From contig NZ_FNYV01000002.1 of assembly GCF_900109115.1 (NCBI RefSeq), positions 682,001 through 746,000 on the forward strand: 64,000 bases of DNA, read 5' to 3'. The notes under the pieces are model-generated. The model worked only from the letters and a program-made list of their open reading frames with translations, searched no databases and was not told the origin of the DNA. The position numbers and the translations under genes are program-made. Positions 25,200-34,626 of the stretch are shown piece by piece (the stretch's first letter is position 1; every line of letters begins with the position of its first letter). The DNA is from Micromonospora phaseoli (GTDB taxonomy: Bacteria; Actinomycetota; Actinomycetes; Mycobacteriales; Micromonosporaceae).

Positions 25200-27434
25200 A
25201 TGAAACCTCCCGCACAGCTGGTACCACCCATGCCAGGCCGCCGGACGACCAGCCGGAACCTGCTCGCCGGGCTCACGGTTGCCCTGGTCGCCACACTGGT
25301 GGCCGCCCTGGCCCCGACCGTCGGGGCGGCACCCGCGCACGCCGCGCCGGTGCTGCTCTCCCAGGGGCGACCGGCCACCGCCTCCACCACCGAGGGTGGC
25401 GCCTTCCCCGCGTCGGCGGCCGTCGACGGCAACTCCGGTACCCGCTGGTCCAGTTCCTTCAGCGACCCGCAGTGGCTCCGGGTCGACCTCGGCAGCCGGG
25501 CCACCGTCACCGGAGTAACCCTGGTCTGGGAGGCCGCCCACGCCCGGGCCTTCCAGATCCAGACCTCCGACGACGGTAGCTCCTGGACCACCATCCACAG
25601 CACCACCAACGGCACCGGCGGCACCCAGACGCTGGCCGTCAGCGGCGCCGGCCGGTACGTGCGGATGTACGGCACGCAGCGGGCCACCGGCTACGGCTAC
25701 TCGCTGTGGGAGTTCCAGGTCTTCGGCGAGACCGGCGGCGGACCGGTCGACCCGGTCGAGCCGACCGACCCGCGCAACCCGAACCTCGGCCCGAACACCT
25801 TCGTGTTCGACCCGTCCACCCCCACCGCCACCATCCAGAGCCGGCTGAACACCCTCTTCACCCAGCAGGAGACCAACCAGTTCGGCCCGCAGCGCTACGC
25901 CGTGCTGTTCCGGCCGGGCAACTACACCGCCGACGTCAACCTCGGCTTCTTCACCCAGGTAGCCGGACTCGGCATGTCGCCGGACGACGTGAATCTCAAC
26001 GGGCACGTCCGGGTCGAGGCGTCCTGGTTCGGCGGCAACGCCACCCAGAACTTCTGGCGGGCCGCGGAGAACCTGTCGGTCACCCTGCCCGCCGGGGTCA
26101 GCGTCGAGCGGTGGGCGGTGTCGCAGGCCGCCCCGTACCGGCGGATGCACCTGCGCGGCGCGCAGAACCAGATCCAGCTCTGGGACGGCTACACCGGCTG
26201 GTCCAGCGGCGGCCTGATGGCCGACACCCGCATCGACGGCCTGGTCGTCTCCGGCTCGCAGCAGCAGTGGTACTCGCGCAACAGCGAGTTCGGCAACGGC
26301 TGGACCGGCTCGGTCTGGAACATGGTGTTCCAGGGGGTGGCCGGCGCCCCGACACCGAACTTCCCCAACCCCTCGCACACCGTCATCCCGACCACCCCAC
26401 TGGTCCGGGAGAAGCCGTTCCTCTACGTCGACGGCACCGGCGAGTACCGGGTCTTCGTGCCGGCGCTGCGCACCAACTCCGCCGGCACCAGCTGGTACAA
26501 CAAGACCCCGGCCGGCTCGTCCATCTCGCTGGCCGACTTCTTCGTCGTCCGGCCGGGCACCTCGGCGGCGACCATCAACAACGCGCTCGCCCAGGGCCGG
26601 CACCTGCTGTTCACCCCCGGCGTACACCGGATCACCGAGCCGATCCAGGTCAACCGGGCCAACACGGTGGTCCTCGGCCTCGGCCTGGCCACCATCCAGA
26701 CCGACAACGGCACGGTCGGAATGCGGGTCGCCGACGTCGACGGGGTCAAGGTTGCCGGCCTCATGTTCGAGGCCGGCACCACCAACTCCCCCGTACTCAT
26801 GGAGGTCGGACCGGCCGGCTCCGCCGCGAGCCACGCCGCCAACCCCACCTCGCTGCACGACGTCTTCTTCCGCATCGGCGGACCGGGCGTCGGTCGGGCC
26901 ACCACCAGCCTGGTCGTCAACAGCGACAACGTGATCGGCGATCACATGTGGCTGTGGCGGGCCGACCACGGCGACGGCGTCGGCTGGACGGTCAACACCG
27001 CCGACACCGGACTGATCGTCAACGGCGACGACGTGACCATGTACGGCCTCTTCGTCGAGCACTACCAGAAGTTCCAGACCATCTGGAACGGCAACGGCGG
27101 ACGGACGTACTTCTACCAGAACGAGCTGCCGTACGACCCGCCCAACCAGGCGGCCTGGATGAACGGCTCCACCCGGGGGTACGCCGCATACAAGGTCGCC
27201 GACTCGGTGACCAGCCACCAGGCCTGGGGGTTGGGCAGCTACGCCTACTTCAACGTGGACCCGTCGGTGGTCGCCGAACGCTCCTTCGAGGTGCCCAACA
27301 ACCCCAACGTGCGGTTCACCAACATGGTGACCGTCTCCCTTGGCGGCGTCGGCACGATCAACCGCATGATCAACAACACCGGCAACACGGTCAACACCAC
27401 CAACCAGGTGTCGTACCTGACCGGGTACCCGTAG
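25200..27434 (+). CDS. Secreted F5/8C (discoidin) - twin beta-helix protein, possible GH55-like enzyme
   Basis: The product is 744 residues from the ATG at 25200, chosen because the signal peptide begins shortly after (RRTTSRNLLAGLTVALVATL, cleavage near AHA-AP). An F5/8 type C or CBM32-like domain spans about residues 50-180 (DGNSGTRWSSSFSDPQWLRV, then VRMYGTQRATGYGYSLWEF). Two pectate-lyase-3-like beta-helix halves follow, beginning FDPSTPTATIQSRL and FVVRPGTSAATINNALAQG. Two such halves are the plan of GH55 exo-beta-1,3-glucanases. Homologues are often misnamed as adenylyl cyclase or coagulation factor. No catalytic residue can be assigned. It probably acts on an extracellular polysaccharide and neighbours the beta-glucoside importer. 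Confidence 0.8.
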   Translation: MKPPAQLVPPMPGRRTTSRNLLAGLTVALVATLVAALAPTVGAAPAHAAPVLLSQGRPATASTTEGGAFPASAAVDGNSGTRWSSSFSDPQWLRVDLGSRATVTGVTLVWEAAHARAFQIQTSDDGSSWTTIHSTTNGTGGTQTLAVSGAGRYVRMYGTQRATGYGYSLWEFQVFGETGGGPVDPVEPTDPRNPNLGPNTFVFDPSTPTATIQSRLNTLFTQQETNQFGPQRYAVLFRPGNYTADVNLGFFTQVAGLGMSPDDVNLNGHVRVEASWFGGNATQNFWRAAENLSVTLPAGVSVERWAVSQAAPYRRMHLRGAQNQIQLWDGYTGWSSGGLMADTRIDGLVVSGSQQQWYSRNSEFGNGWTGSVWNMVFQGVAGAPTPNFPNPSHTVIPTTPLVREKPFLYVDGTGEYRVFVPALRTNSAGTSWYNKTPAGSSISLADFFVVRPGTSAATINNALAQGRHLLFTPGVHRITEPIQVNRANTVVLGLGLATIQTDNGTVGMRVADVDGVKVAGLMFEAGTTNSPVLMEVGPAGSAASHAANPTSLHDVFFRIGGPGVGRATTSLVVNSDNVIGDHMWLWRADHGDGVGWTVNTADTGLIVNGDDVTMYGLFVEHYQKFQTIWNGNGGRTYFYQNELPYDPPNQAAWMNGSTRGYAAYKVADSVTSHQAWGLGSYAYFNVDPSVVAERSFEVPNNPNVRFTNMVTVSLGGVGTINRMINNTGNTVNTTNQVSYLTGYP

Positions 27435-27448
27435 GCCGGCGCACGGAC

Positions 27449-27477
27449 GGGCCCGACCGGTGTCACCGGTCGGGCCC
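27449..27477. terminator. GC-rich hairpin between beta-helix and MOSC genes
   Basis: Two 14-bp arms (27449-27462, GGGCCCGACCGGTG; 27464-27477, CACCGGTCGGGCCC) around one base form a strong stem just after the plus-strand stop. It lies between convergent genes and can serve both. Confidence 0.75.
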
Positions 27478-27566
27478 ACGCCCGCCGCCAACGAACTGGC
27501 CGGTGGGTGAGCGGCAGGTTCCCGGCGGACGGTGGCACCGGCCGCCCGTACGCCGTGCCCGCTCGG

Positions 27567-28061
27567 TCAGCTCGGTAGCCGCGACGGCCCGGGATCGATC
27601 GTCACGTCGACCGGGCCGACCCGCAGGATGCCGTCGCTGACCGGCGTGCAGCGGATGCCACCACGGCCGCGCAGCCCGCGCCAGGCGCCGGGGCCGATGG
27701 TCACGTCCATCCAGGCGCAGGGGTGCGCCGGCCGGTTCACCCGCAGCCGCACCGGTCCCTGCCCCGAGTCCAGTACCAGCACCGATCCGACCAGCTCGTC
27801 CACGGCGATGCCGCTGGTCAGGATGTTGCGCCGGGCCTGCGCGAGGCCGGCGCCCGGCGGGAGCGACTCCGCCGCGATCACGGTCACGCCCGCCTCGCGG
27901 TGCGCCGCCTTGCCGAAGTACCGGTCACCCACGATGCCCAGCTCCGCCCGCACCTGGATCTCGTCCACCAACTCATCGACGGGGGCGGGTGCCGGCCCGT
28001 CCGCCGGGCGGCCCACGAAGCGGTGCGCCGGAGAGGCCAGCAGCTGGAGGATTTCCGGCAT
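27567..28061 (-). CDS. MOSC domain protein
   Basis: The product is 164 residues. The MOSC fold signs are EIQVRAELGIVGDRYFG, QARRNILTSGI and the conserved Cys in VNRPAHPCAWMD. MOSC domains occur in molybdenum cofactor sulfurases and in YiiM-like proteins handling N-hydroxylated compounds with the molybdenum cofactor. This single-domain short form has no other domain to specify a substrate. It converges with the beta-helix gene and is separated from the esterase by a long hairpin. Confidence 0.85.
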   Translation of the reverse strand: MPEILQLLASPAHRFVGRPADGPAPAPVDELVDEIQVRAELGIVGDRYFGKAAHREAGVTVIAAESLPPGAGLAQARRNILTSGIAVDELVGSVLVLDSGQGPVRLRVNRPAHPCAWMDVTIGPGAWRGLRGRGGIRCTPVSDGILRVGPVDVTIDPGPSRLPS

Positions 28062-28107
28062 GGCGCCACTCTACGGCCAGCGCTCGCCGTGCCGCCCGGT
28101 GAAACCA

Positions 28108-28149
28108 GGCTCGTTGGTGCCCGCCGCTGGCGGCGGGCACCAACGAGCC
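28108..28149. terminator. Perfect 19-bp stem after the esterase gene
   Basis: Arms 28108-28126 and 28131-28149 are exactly complementary around a CTGG loop. The hairpin lies 8 bp beyond the esterase stop on the minus strand, directly upstream of the MOSC gene. Confidence 0.8.
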
Positions 28150-28156
28150 GATCAGG

Positions 28157-29527
28157 TCAGGAGCAGGCGGCTCCGTTGAGGGTGAACTGCGTCGGCGGCG
28201 TGTTGGTGCCGTTGTGCGTGGCCTGGAAGCCGAAGCTGACGCTCTGGTTGGCGCCGATGGTGCCGTTCCAGGCGGCGTTACGGGCGGTCACCTGGTTGCC
28301 GCTCTGGCTGACCGTGGCGTTCCAGCCGCTGGTGACCTGCTGGCTGCCGGGCCAGGTCCACTGCACCGTCCAGCCGTTGACCGGGCTGGTGCTGGTGTTG
28401 GTGACGGTGAGGTTGGCGACGAGGCCGTTGTTCCACGAGTCGGCCGCGTACTGCACTCGGCAGGACGTCGAGCCGGGCGGCGGCGTGGTCGGCGGCGGCG
28501 TCGTGGGAGGAGGGGTGGTGGGCGGCGGGGTGGTCGGCGGCGGGGTGGTGGGCGGGGGCGTCGTCGGCGGCGGGGTCGTCGGCGGCGGCGTGCTGCTGGT
28601 CAGGCCGAAGAAGTCGATGGCCACGCGGGCCATGCCGGCTGACGGGAGGCTGTGCCCGGCGCCCTGGATGCTGTACGCCTCGACGCGCACCGTGCCGGAG
28701 GAGTCGGCGAAGCGACGCCGGTTCCAGTTGGTCTGCGGGGTGTCCGTCGAGGTGGGGGTCTGGCTGAGTCCGGCCACGTTCGTCCACTGCTCGACCCCCT
28801 CCTGCAGGAGCTGGAAGGGGATGAGGGTGTCGTTGGTGCCGTGCCAGAGCTGCACCCGGGGTCGTGCTCCGCTGTAGCCGGGGTACGCCTGCCGGACCGC
28901 GTCTCCCCACTGCTGCGGGGTGCGGTCCATCCGCCCGTTCACGCACTGGCTGTTGGTGGGCGGGAAGTCCGCCGCGTTGGCGAAGCAGTTGAACGGCACG
29001 CCCATGAACGCCGCGCCGGCCTTGAACACGTCCGGGTAGAGCGCCATCAGGGCCTGGGTCATCATCCCGCCGGACGAGCTGCCGGTGGCGTACACCCGCT
29101 GCGGGTCGCCGCCGTACTGGCGCTGCGCGTAGCCGACCATCGACATGATGGAGACCGGGTCGCTGCCACCGTCGCGGCGCTTGGACGCCGTCGACCACAC
29201 GTCGAAGCAGTTGCCGAAGCCGGCCTGCTGGGTCGCCGTGGGATAGATGACGATGTAGCCGAACTGGTCGGCGAGCCTGGCGAACTCACTGCTCGAATAG
29301 AAGCCGGAGCCGGATCCTCCGCAGCCGTGCATCGCCACCACGATCGGCGGGTTCGACGGTCGGGAGTCCGGCACGTAGACATGCATCCGCATGTTGCCGG
29401 GGTTGCTGCCGAAGCTCGTCACCTCGACCAACGACGCGGCGGAGGCCGGCGACGGGGCCAAGGCGATGCCCGCCACGGCGAGGAGAGCGGCGGCCAGCCA
29501 GGCTAGCGCCGCTTTGGTTCGGGTCAC
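28157..29527 (-). CDS. Secreted PHB-depolymerase/CE1-type esterase with CBM2
   Basis: The product is 456 residues from the GTG at 29527, with GGAGG 7 bp upstream. The signal peptide ends near ASA-AS (residue 30). The alpha/beta-hydrolase core has the oxyanion strand VVAMHGCGGSGSGF and nucleophile S151 in GSSSG. A seven-fold PPTTP linker near residues 315-350 leads to a C-terminal CBM2 (CRVQYAADSWNNGL, then VNGWTVQWTWPGSQQV). The family includes acetylxylan and feruloyl esterases as well as PHB depolymerases. The cellulose-type binding module argues for a plant cell-wall esterase. The linker is a low-complexity repeat in the DNA. Confidence 0.92.
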   Translation of the reverse strand: MTRTKAALAWLAAALLAVAGIALAPSPASAASLVEVTSFGSNPGNMRMHVYVPDSRPSNPPIVVAMHGCGGSGSGFYSSSEFARLADQFGYIVIYPTATQQAGFGNCFDVWSTASKRRDGGSDPVSIMSMVGYAQRQYGGDPQRVYATGSSSGGMMTQALMALYPDVFKAGAAFMGVPFNCFANAADFPPTNSQCVNGRMDRTPQQWGDAVRQAYPGYSGARPRVQLWHGTNDTLIPFQLLQEGVEQWTNVAGLSQTPTSTDTPQTNWNRRRFADSSGTVRVEAYSIQGAGHSLPSAGMARVAIDFFGLTSSTPPPTTPPPTTPPPTTPPPTTPPPTTPPPTTPPPTTPPPGSTSCRVQYAADSWNNGLVANLTVTNTSTSPVNGWTVQWTWPGSQQVTSGWNATVSQSGNQVTARNAAWNGTIGANQSVSFGFQATHNGTNTPPTQFTLNGAACS

Positions 29528-29807
29528 TTCTACCTCCGAGATGCGGGAGGTGCTGCCCTGACGGAAACGTTCCGTGCACCTCGTCTTGCCAACGGCACAT
29601 GTCGCACCAAACCCATGGCTCCCGCGCAACTAATTATGAACTCCTACTGTTGAGATCTACAACATGTGCACGGTCATCGATAGTTTCGGTCGGCACAGGG
29701 GGCACCGCCGTTGCGTGCCGGGCTACCCTGGTCGGCGACGGCATCGACGGCGACGACCTGGGCGCCGCCGGGTCCCGCGGTCCCCACCGAGCGGAAGGGG
29801 AACGCGC

Positions 29808-30683
29808 CTGGCAACGGAGCAGCGGTTCGCGAGCAGCGCCGGTGGCGGCCGGCTGACCGTGGAGATCACCGGCAATCCGGACGGGGTTCCGGTCTTCCTC
29901 CTACACGGCACTCCCGGCAGTCGCAGCGGACCGAAACCACGCAGCAGTGTCCTCTATCGCTACGGAATCCGGCTGATCAGCTACGACCGTCCCGGGTACG
30001 GCGGCTCGACACCCCGCCCCGGTCGGACCGTCGCCGACGCGGCCGAGGACATCGCGACGATCGCGAGACACCTCGGCATCTACCGCTTCTCGGTGGTCGG
30101 ACGCTCCGGCGGCGGGCCGCACGCGCTGGCCTGCGCGGCGTTGTTACCCGACGCGGTGGCCCGCACGGCGGTGCTGGTGGGCTTCGCCAAGCCCGACGCG
30201 GCCGATCTCGAATGGTTCAGCGGGATGGCCGGCAGCAACGTGCGGGACTTCGCCGCGGCGTCCCACGACCGCCTCCTGCTGGTGGAGCGCCTCAAGGAAC
30301 AGGCGGAACGGACCCGGCGCGACCCGGAGAGCCTGCTGACCCAGTTGGAGACCGACATGACCTGGCCGGACCGGCGCGTGGTCCGGGACCTGGCCATCCG
30401 CCGCCTGATCGCGCAGGCGTACCGGGAGGCGCTGCGCAGCGGCCCGCAGGGGTGGATCGACGACGTGCTGGCGCTGCGGCAGGACTGGGGATTCAACCTG
30501 TCGGCGATCGGCGGTCCGGTCCGCCTGTGGCACGGCGAACAGGACAACTTCGCACCGGTCAGCCACACCATGTGGCTCGCTCGGCAGATCCGCACCGCCG
30601 AGGTCCAGGTCCAGCCCGGCGCCGCCCACTTCGGCGCCGTCGAGATCCTGCCGGAGATGCTGGACTGGCTGTCGAACTGGTGA
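29808..30683 (+). CDS. Alpha/beta hydrolase (start uncertain, possibly CTG)
   Basis: The product is about 291 residues. The fold is clear: VPVFLLHGTPGSRSG for the oxyanion, ISYDRPGYGGS, nucleophile Ser in VVGRSGGGPHALAC, acid in VRLWHGEQDNFAPV, and the His in GAAHFGAVE. The start is unusual. The frame is open from an ATG at 29664, but the first ~48 codons translate to an Arg/Pro-rich stretch unlike the family. AAGGGG lies 8 bp before a CTG at 29808, where family-like sequence begins (ATEQRFASSAGGGRLTVEI). A GTG at 29859 would cut the first strand. The substrate is unknown. It converges with fxsT at an 11-bp gap. Confidence 0.8.
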   Translation: MATEQRFASSAGGGRLTVEITGNPDGVPVFLLHGTPGSRSGPKPRSSVLYRYGIRLISYDRPGYGGSTPRPGRTVADAAEDIATIARHLGIYRFSVVGRSGGGPHALACAALLPDAVARTAVLVGFAKPDAADLEWFSGMAGSNVRDFAAASHDRLLLVERLKEQAERTRRDPESLLTQLETDMTWPDRRVVRDLAIRRLIAQAYREALRSGPQGWIDDVLALRQDWGFNLSAIGGPVRLWHGEQDNFAPVSHTMWLARQIRTAEVQVQPGAAHFGAVEILPEMLDWLSNW

Positions 30684-30694
30684 CCGGCGACGGA

Positions 30695-33600
30695 TCAGTA
30701 CGGGTGCGGGTCGATGACCCGCCGCACCAGCCGGCCCCGCCTCAGTTCCAGCACCGACGGGTGGTGGCTGCCGATCCGGCCCACCACGGCCTCGATCGCC
30801 TCGTCAACCTGAGCCTGGTGGTCGACACCGTGGATCCGGCGCAGGATGAGCGCCTGGTTCGCCCGGCAGCGCAGGGTGTGCGGATGGTCCCCGCCGAGCA
30901 GCTCGGTCAGCAGGCTGGCGGCGGCGCCCATCAGGGCGAGCGCCTCGTCGTGGTCGTGCCGGTCCGCCTCGATGATCGCCACGTTGATCTGGGCGGCCAC
31001 GGTGTAGGGATGACGGGGCGCCAGCACGGCCCCGAGCCCGTCCAGCGCCTCCCGGGCCAGCGACCACGCCCTGTCCAGGTCACCCCGCGCCCGTAGCGCG
31101 GCGGCGTGGTTGTTGAGGCAGGCCAGGCTGTGCGGATGCCGCTCGCCGAGGTGCCCTACGTGCGCGTCACGCACGGCGCTGGTCTCCGTGTCGGCCTGCT
31201 CCCAGTCGCCCAACTCCAGCAGGGTCACCGAGCGACTCAACCGGCAGGCCAGGGTCTCCGGGTGATCTGGTCCGATGAGCTCCGCCAGCCGGTGGTACGC
31301 GACCTCCAGCAGCTCACCGGCCTGCGGCGTACGGCCGGCGCTGCGCAGCGAGATGGCCAGGTTGGCGTTGGCCTCGTGCACGAAGCGGGTGTGCTCCCCC
31401 AGCACTGCGATGTAGACGTCGCGCACCTGGGTCAGCAGCTCGATCGAGCGCTCGTATTGTCCCGCGTCGCGCAGATCCCGCCCGAGTGAGGTGGCCGACT
31501 GCAGGGTGCTGAGGTTGTCCGCGCCGAGCAGCAGCCGGCGCTGCTCGTGGACCTCCTGGTCCAGGCGCAACGCCTCTGCCACGTTGCCGGTGAGCCGATG
31601 CGAGACCGCCAGGTTGCTGAGCGCGTTGAGGGTACGCGGATGTTCCTCCCCGAATTCCGTACGCCACGCCCGGTACGTCGCGATGTCCCGCTGCAGGGCC
31701 TCGGGGTAGCGGCCCAGCCCGCGCAGGTCACCGCCGAGGCTGCCGGCCGTCATCAGGGTGTCGGCGTGGTCGCGCCCGAGGATCTCGGCCTGCTGCGCGT
31801 GGACGGCCTGGTCCAGATCGAAGGAGTCCTGGAACGCTCCCTTGTCGCGCAGCACGTTCGCCTTGTTGAATCGCAGCTGAAGCAGTTGGACCAACAGTTC
31901 CTGACGCGCCGGCCCGGTCTCCTCCCGCTCGATCCTGCGGACCCAGCTCTGCTCGACCCGCTCGGCCACCTCCAGCCCACCGTCCGGGTTACCCCGGACG
32001 AAGAAGTAGCGGACCTGATCGACGAGCAGCTGCCGGACCGGGGCGAAATCGCAGGCCGTACCGTCGGAGACCTCGACGTGCGGCCACAGCATCCGATACT
32101 TGCGCCACTCGTCCTGCAGGTCCACCTCGCCCAGGGTGCGCGCCGCCGCCGCGAGCAGCAGGTGCACCTGGTGCTTGGCCTCCTCGATCTCGTCGGCCGA
32201 CATCCGGGAGCGCACCACCGTGTGCAGCAGCCGGTGGATCACGATCCGGGCGCTCTCGCGTTCCGAGCCCTGGCTGTCGTACTCGCTCTGCTGGTCCAGG
32301 CGAAGCAGCGCCAACCGTTTGATCTGCTCCACCAGCCTGTTGATCATGAGTCGGCTGGTGACGGTCGGGTCGATCGCCCGCAGGTGTTCGGCCATCGCGG
32401 TGCTGTAGATGATGTCGAGCGACACCTCCGGAGCCATCACCGAGCAGAGCTGAAGCAGCCGGTAGGCGGCCGGCCGGTGCGTCGCCAACTGGTCGAGCGA
32501 GAGCCGCCACGCCGCCTCGACCCGACCGATGTCCGTCTCGGAACCCAGCGCGCCGAGGTTGCCGCGCTCGATCGCCGCCAGGTACTCGGAGACCGGTGAG
32601 CGGGTTTCGACCAGCCATGCGGCGGCTGCGGCCACGGCGATCGGCAGGTCGCCCAGTGCCTCCGCGATCCGGTTGGCGTCCCGCTCGCTCAGCGTGCCGA
32701 GCAGGCGGCGCAGGTGAACGACGCTCTCCTCCCGGTCGAAGACGTCGACCGCGAACACCTGCGCCTGCTCGCTCCAGCCGGGCCCCTGCGAGGTGATGAT
32801 GACGTGACCCGGACCGTTGGGCAGCAGCTGCTTGATCCGGGATGGCCGCTCGGCGTTGTCGAAGACCACCAGCCAGCGCAGGCCGGCCTCCCCCCGGGAC
32901 AACGCCTGCTTCACCGACTGGGCGGCCTCGGGAACGTTGCTGGAGAGGTTGAGTCCGAGTCGCCGGCCGAGATCGTAGAGGCCACCGTCCACATCCGCGG
33001 TGTCGTCCGCGTCGATCCACCAGACCACGTCGTAGGCGGCGCGGAACCGGTGCACGTACTCGGTCACGAGTTGGGTCTTGCCGATGCCACCCATGCCCTC
33101 CAGCACGACGGGCACGGCCGCGTCGTCCTGTGCCCGCAGCCGCCCGCGCAGCGAGTCGAGCAGCACCTCCCGGCCGGTGAAGAGCGGGTTGCGGGGCGGG
33201 GCCTGGAAGACGGTCTGCGGCCGGCCGGGAAAGCGCGGCGCACCGACCAGGAACTCGGCCTTCGGTGGCGGGAAACCGACCAGCCGCAGCACCTGCTCCG
33301 CGGCGGCCCGCTCCTCCAGCCGGCCCAGGCGGGTGAAGCTGGCGCTGGTGGCGGGTGTGGCGGCGGCCTGCGTCGCGCCCACGTGCACGGTCAACGGGCG
33401 GCGCGTCGCGCGCAGCGTGCCGTTGATCGGGCCCACCTCGACCTCTTCCGGCGACGTGTTGATCACCAGCGGACGGGCGACCGCGGCGAGGCCGTCGAGG
33501 CGTCCTCCGACGCCCGGGTCGTGCACCTGGACGCCGGCCTCCCGGAGGATCCAGGAGATCCACTCCGCCCAGACGACGCCCGCCAACTCGTACCGGAGCG

Positions 33601-34621
33601 TGACCTCCGTCTCGCGGACCGCCGCCATCCGCACGAACTGCTGCTTGACCCGCATCCGGTCGGCCTCGTCCATGCTGGGCAGGCGGGTCACCCGGCCCTC
33701 ACTGATCACGTCGGTGAGCTTCTCGAAGGCACCGAGCAGATTGCCCGGCGCACCCGAACTGTCCTCGATCGTCGCCAGCGTCTCCTCGTACGCGTAGTAG
33801 GCCAGGTAGGGCACCTGGACCTCGGCCCAGTAGCGCTCACGCGCCTGGTCGGCGAGGTGCGCCGGCAGCCCGTCGAAGCGCTGCCGGGCCACCAGCCGGC
33901 CGGTGTCCGCCTTGAGCTTCTCGGCCGGGTCGATGCGCATCGCCACCGGCAGCACCCGGATGCGCCGGGGCTGGGTCTTGCGGCTGATCGACTGGGCGAC
34001 CTCGGCGGCACCCTCGATGCCCTGTTCGCTGAGGGTGAAGCAGGCGACCAGCGTGTCCGGCAGGTGGACCGTGCAGATGTCCGCGACGTCGCTCAGACCC
34101 GTGCGGCTGTCAATGAGTGTGAAGTCGTAGGTGCGCTTCATGTCCGCGCGCAGCGCGTCGAAGAACTCGCCGCCGGCCAGCACCTCGTAGAAATGATCCC
34201 AGTCGAGGCCGGAGATCGACCGGCTGTAGCTGTGGTTGTGCCGGCCGGTACCCAGGAAGTCCAGCGTGCCGCCGGGCGGCCAGCGCCAGTTGATCGAGAA
34301 GGCGTGCCGCCCCACGTTGGCGTATGTGGCGTGCGGGAGTTCGCCGGGCCCGGCCGGGTCGCGACCGGCCGCTTCCTTGGCCGCGCCCTCGTAGCCCACC
34401 AGCATGTCGATCACACCGCCGGCCCCACGGAGCATCCCGTCGTGGATGAACGGCCGATAGAAGCGGTGCAGGCCCGGCGACTCCAGATCCCAGTCGACCA
34501 CCAGCACGCGGTAGCCGTTCGCGGCGAGAATCCACGCCGTGTTCGCCAACGCCATCGTCCGGCCGGTGCCGCCCTTGAAGGAATAGAAGGTGATGATCTG
34601 ACCGTCCCGCACGTCCGTCAT
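30695..34621 (-). CDS. fxsT: FxsT-like ParA/TIR-like/NB-ARC/TPR protein of the FxSxx-COOH system
   Basis: The product is 1308 residues from the ATG at 34621, with GGAGGAG upstream. Residues 8-300 are a ParA/MinD-like ATPase (ITFYSFKGGTGRTMALANTA, VLVVDWDLESPGL) in which the usual P-loop Lys is Arg21. Residues about 340-460 hold a degenerate TIR-like piece (WAEWISWILREAGVQVHD) without a visible catalytic Glu. An NB-ARC ATPase follows, with P-loop GMGGIGKT near 509, LRWLVVFDNAE and ITSQ. The last ~400 residues are TPRs (EALRLDQEVHEQRR, LGEHTRFVHEANANLAISLR). The family is the TPR protein of FxSxx-COOH loci. Inferred role: sensing or signalling platform acting with the modified peptide. It follows fxsC by 5 bp. 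Confidence 0.88.
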   Translation of the reverse strand: MTDVRDGQIITFYSFKGGTGRTMALANTAWILAANGYRVLVVDWDLESPGLHRFYRPFIHDGMLRGAGGVIDMLVGYEGAAKEAAGRDPAGPGELPHATYANVGRHAFSINWRWPPGGTLDFLGTGRHNHSYSRSISGLDWDHFYEVLAGGEFFDALRADMKRTYDFTLIDSRTGLSDVADICTVHLPDTLVACFTLSEQGIEGAAEVAQSISRKTQPRRIRVLPVAMRIDPAEKLKADTGRLVARQRFDGLPAHLADQARERYWAEVQVPYLAYYAYEETLATIEDSSGAPGNLLGAFEKLTDVISEGRVTRLPSMDEADRMRVKQQFVRMAAVRETEVTLRYELAGVVWAEWISWILREAGVQVHDPGVGGRLDGLAAVARPLVINTSPEEVEVGPINGTLRATRRPLTVHVGATQAAATPATSASFTRLGRLEERAAAEQVLRLVGFPPPKAEFLVGAPRFPGRPQTVFQAPPRNPLFTGREVLLDSLRGRLRAQDDAAVPVVLEGMGGIGKTQLVTEYVHRFRAAYDVVWWIDADDTADVDGGLYDLGRRLGLNLSSNVPEAAQSVKQALSRGEAGLRWLVVFDNAERPSRIKQLLPNGPGHVIITSQGPGWSEQAQVFAVDVFDREESVVHLRRLLGTLSERDANRIAEALGDLPIAVAAAAAWLVETRSPVSEYLAAIERGNLGALGSETDIGRVEAAWRLSLDQLATHRPAAYRLLQLCSVMAPEVSLDIIYSTAMAEHLRAIDPTVTSRLMINRLVEQIKRLALLRLDQQSEYDSQGSERESARIVIHRLLHTVVRSRMSADEIEEAKHQVHLLLAAAARTLGEVDLQDEWRKYRMLWPHVEVSDGTACDFAPVRQLLVDQVRYFFVRGNPDGGLEVAERVEQSWVRRIEREETGPARQELLVQLLQLRFNKANVLRDKGAFQDSFDLDQAVHAQQAEILGRDHADTLMTAGSLGGDLRGLGRYPEALQRDIATYRAWRTEFGEEHPRTLNALSNLAVSHRLTGNVAEALRLDQEVHEQRRLLLGADNLSTLQSATSLGRDLRDAGQYERSIELLTQVRDVYIAVLGEHTRFVHEANANLAISLRSAGRTPQAGELLEVAYHRLAELIGPDHPETLACRLSRSVTLLELGDWEQADTETSAVRDAHVGHLGERHPHSLACLNNHAAALRARGDLDRAWSLAREALDGLGAVLAPRHPYTVAAQINVAIIEADRHDHDEALALMGAAASLLTELLGGDHPHTLRCRANQALILRRIHGVDHQAQVDEAIEAVVGRIGSHHPSVLELRRGRLVRRVIDPHPY

Positions 34622-34626
34622 GTCAG

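Noticed and set aside
25122..27491. Long minus-strand open frame opposite the beta-helix gene
   Set aside because: Antisense shadow of high-GC codons. The plus-strand protein has a signal peptide and recognisable domains.
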